5,441 nucleotides of DNA from Pseudomonadota bacterium (GTDB lineage Bacteria > Pseudomonadota > Alphaproteobacteria > Sphingomonadales > Sphingomonadaceae), in assembly GCA_023424275.1 (NCBI GenBank), contig JAFAED010000347.1, positions 1 through 5,441 on the forward strand, read 5' to 3'. The position numbers and the translations under genes were made by a program. Of this stretch, positions 4,724 to 5,441 are shown one piece after another. Position 1 is the first letter of the stretch; every line of letters begins with the position of its first letter. A model generated the notes under the pieces. The model was not told the origin of the DNA. It searched no databases and saw only the letters and a program-made list of their open reading frames with translations.

Positions 4724-5441
4724 TCAGGCGGCGTCGCCCGCGGCTTCTTTCGCCTTGTCGGCATAAACGCGGACAGGATCCTTGCGGCCTTCGACGACGT
4801 CCTTGTCGACGACGATCTCGACCACGTCGGTCAGGTCGGGCAGGTCGAACATCGTGTCGAGCAGGATTGCCTCGACGATCGAGCGCAGCCCGCGTGCGCC
4901 GGTCTTGCGTTCGATGGCCTTCTTGGCGACCGCGACGAGCGCGTCGTCGGTGAAGGTCAGCGACACTTCCTCGAGGTCGAACAGCTTCTTATATTGTTTG
5001 ACCAGCGCATTCTTGGGTTCGCCCAGGATCTTGACCAGCGCGTCGATGTCGAGATCCTCGAGCGTCGCGATGACCGGCAGGCGGCCGACAAATTCGGGGA
5101 TCAGGCCGAACTTCAGCAGATCCTCGGGTTCGATATTCTTCAGCACTTCGCCCTGGCGGCGTTCGTCGGGGCCGGCGACATGCGCGCCGAAACCGATCGA
5201 CTTGCCCTGGAGGCGATCGCCGATGATCTTTTCGAGGCCGCTGAACGCGCCGCCCGCGATGAACAGGATGTTCGTCGTGTCGACCTGCAGGAATTCCTGC
5301 TGCGGATGCTTGCGCCCGCCCTGCGGCGGAACGCTCGCGGTCGTGCCTTCCATCAGCTTCAGCAGCGCCTGCTGCACGCCTTCGCCCGATACGTCGCGGG
5401 TGATCGACGGATTCTCGGCCTTGCGGCTGATCTTGTCGATC
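4724..5441 (-). CDS. clpX: ATP-dependent Clp protease ATP-binding subunit ClpX (partial, N-terminus outside window)
   Basis: ClpX is the AAA+ unfoldase that feeds tagged substrates into the ClpP peptidase in the cytoplasm. The C-terminal 238 residues are present. They begin in the Walker B region at [21 protein letters not shown], so the zinc-binding domain, Walker A and most of Walker B are missing only because the window ends. Visible elements in order: RKH pore loop in [10 protein letters not shown] (codons 5306-5314), sensor-1 region [10 protein letters not shown], pore-2 loop SIGFGA, box VII arginine-finger region [11 protein letters not shown], and sensor 2 in KTGARGLRS. All resemble E. 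coli ClpX closely. The gene ends AAGDAA then TGA. A GTG in the middle (5377) is not its start; the frame runs on to the window edge. In many bacteria clpP lies just upstream, which would be beyond 5441. Confidence 0.97.
   Translation of the reverse strand, partial: IDKISRKAENPSITRDVSGEGVQQALLKLMEGTTASVPPQGGRKHPQQEFLQVDTTNILFIAGGAFSGLEKIIGDRLQGKSIGFGAHVAGPDERRQGEVLKNIEPEDLLKFGLIPEFVGRLPVIATLEDLDIDALVKILGEPKNALVKQYKKLFDLEEVSLTFTDDALVAVAKKAIERKTGARGLRSIVEAILLDTMFDLPDLTDVVEIVVDKDVVEGRKDPVRVYADKAKEAAGDAA

Overview
The window looks like the chromosome of a GC-rich alphaproteobacterium, most likely a member of the Sphingomonadales (Sphingopyxis or a close relative; the genus is a guess). Three things point this way: the high GC content and codon use; a large TonB-dependent receptor (TBDR) with the plug and barrel phrasing typical of that order; and the sequences of the SufE and ClpX proteins. 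No mobile element, CRISPR array, tRNA or rRNA is visible.

Left part (1-1213, + strand): a tight run of very small genes with 13-26 nt gaps. It starts with the last ten codons (stop included) of a gene that enters from outside the window, followed by four complete genes of 105, 87, 89 and 81 codons. Each complete product has one N-terminal membrane segment and a charged, coiled-coil-like tail. Three share the tail signature R-[LIV]-x-V-[IL]-E-R-I-[VA]-T-D followed by (D)EIExLR. This resembles the C-terminal half of the phage-shock protein PspB. It appears to be a tandem family of PspB-like paralogs, probably one transcription unit, and is the least ordinary part of the window. A very strong perfect hairpin (1235-1296) closes the run.

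Middle (1345-1860): sufE, encoding the sulfur acceptor that works with the SufS cysteine desulfurase in Fe-S cluster assembly, stands alone on the + strand. A bidirectional intrinsic terminator (1809-1836) separates it from the convergent TBDR gene.

Right part (1858-5441, - strand): an 864-residue TBDR of unknown ligand, with a signal peptide, plug and barrel but no STN signalling domain. Its 5' intergenic region (4453-4723, 271 nt) holds direct repeats TTGTGACAG, a perfect DnaA-box consensus TTATCCACA inside a hairpin loop, a + strand terminator-like T7 run, and the perfectly palindromic terminator of clpX. The window ends inside clpX, which lacks its N-terminal part up to the Walker B region.

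The three conserved blocks (PspB-like array, sufE, TBDR/clpX) do not form an obvious joint pathway. A link through envelope stress, iron and proteolysis would be speculation. No clearly new system is proven here; the best candidates for a second look are the paralog array and the TBDR/clpX intergenic region.
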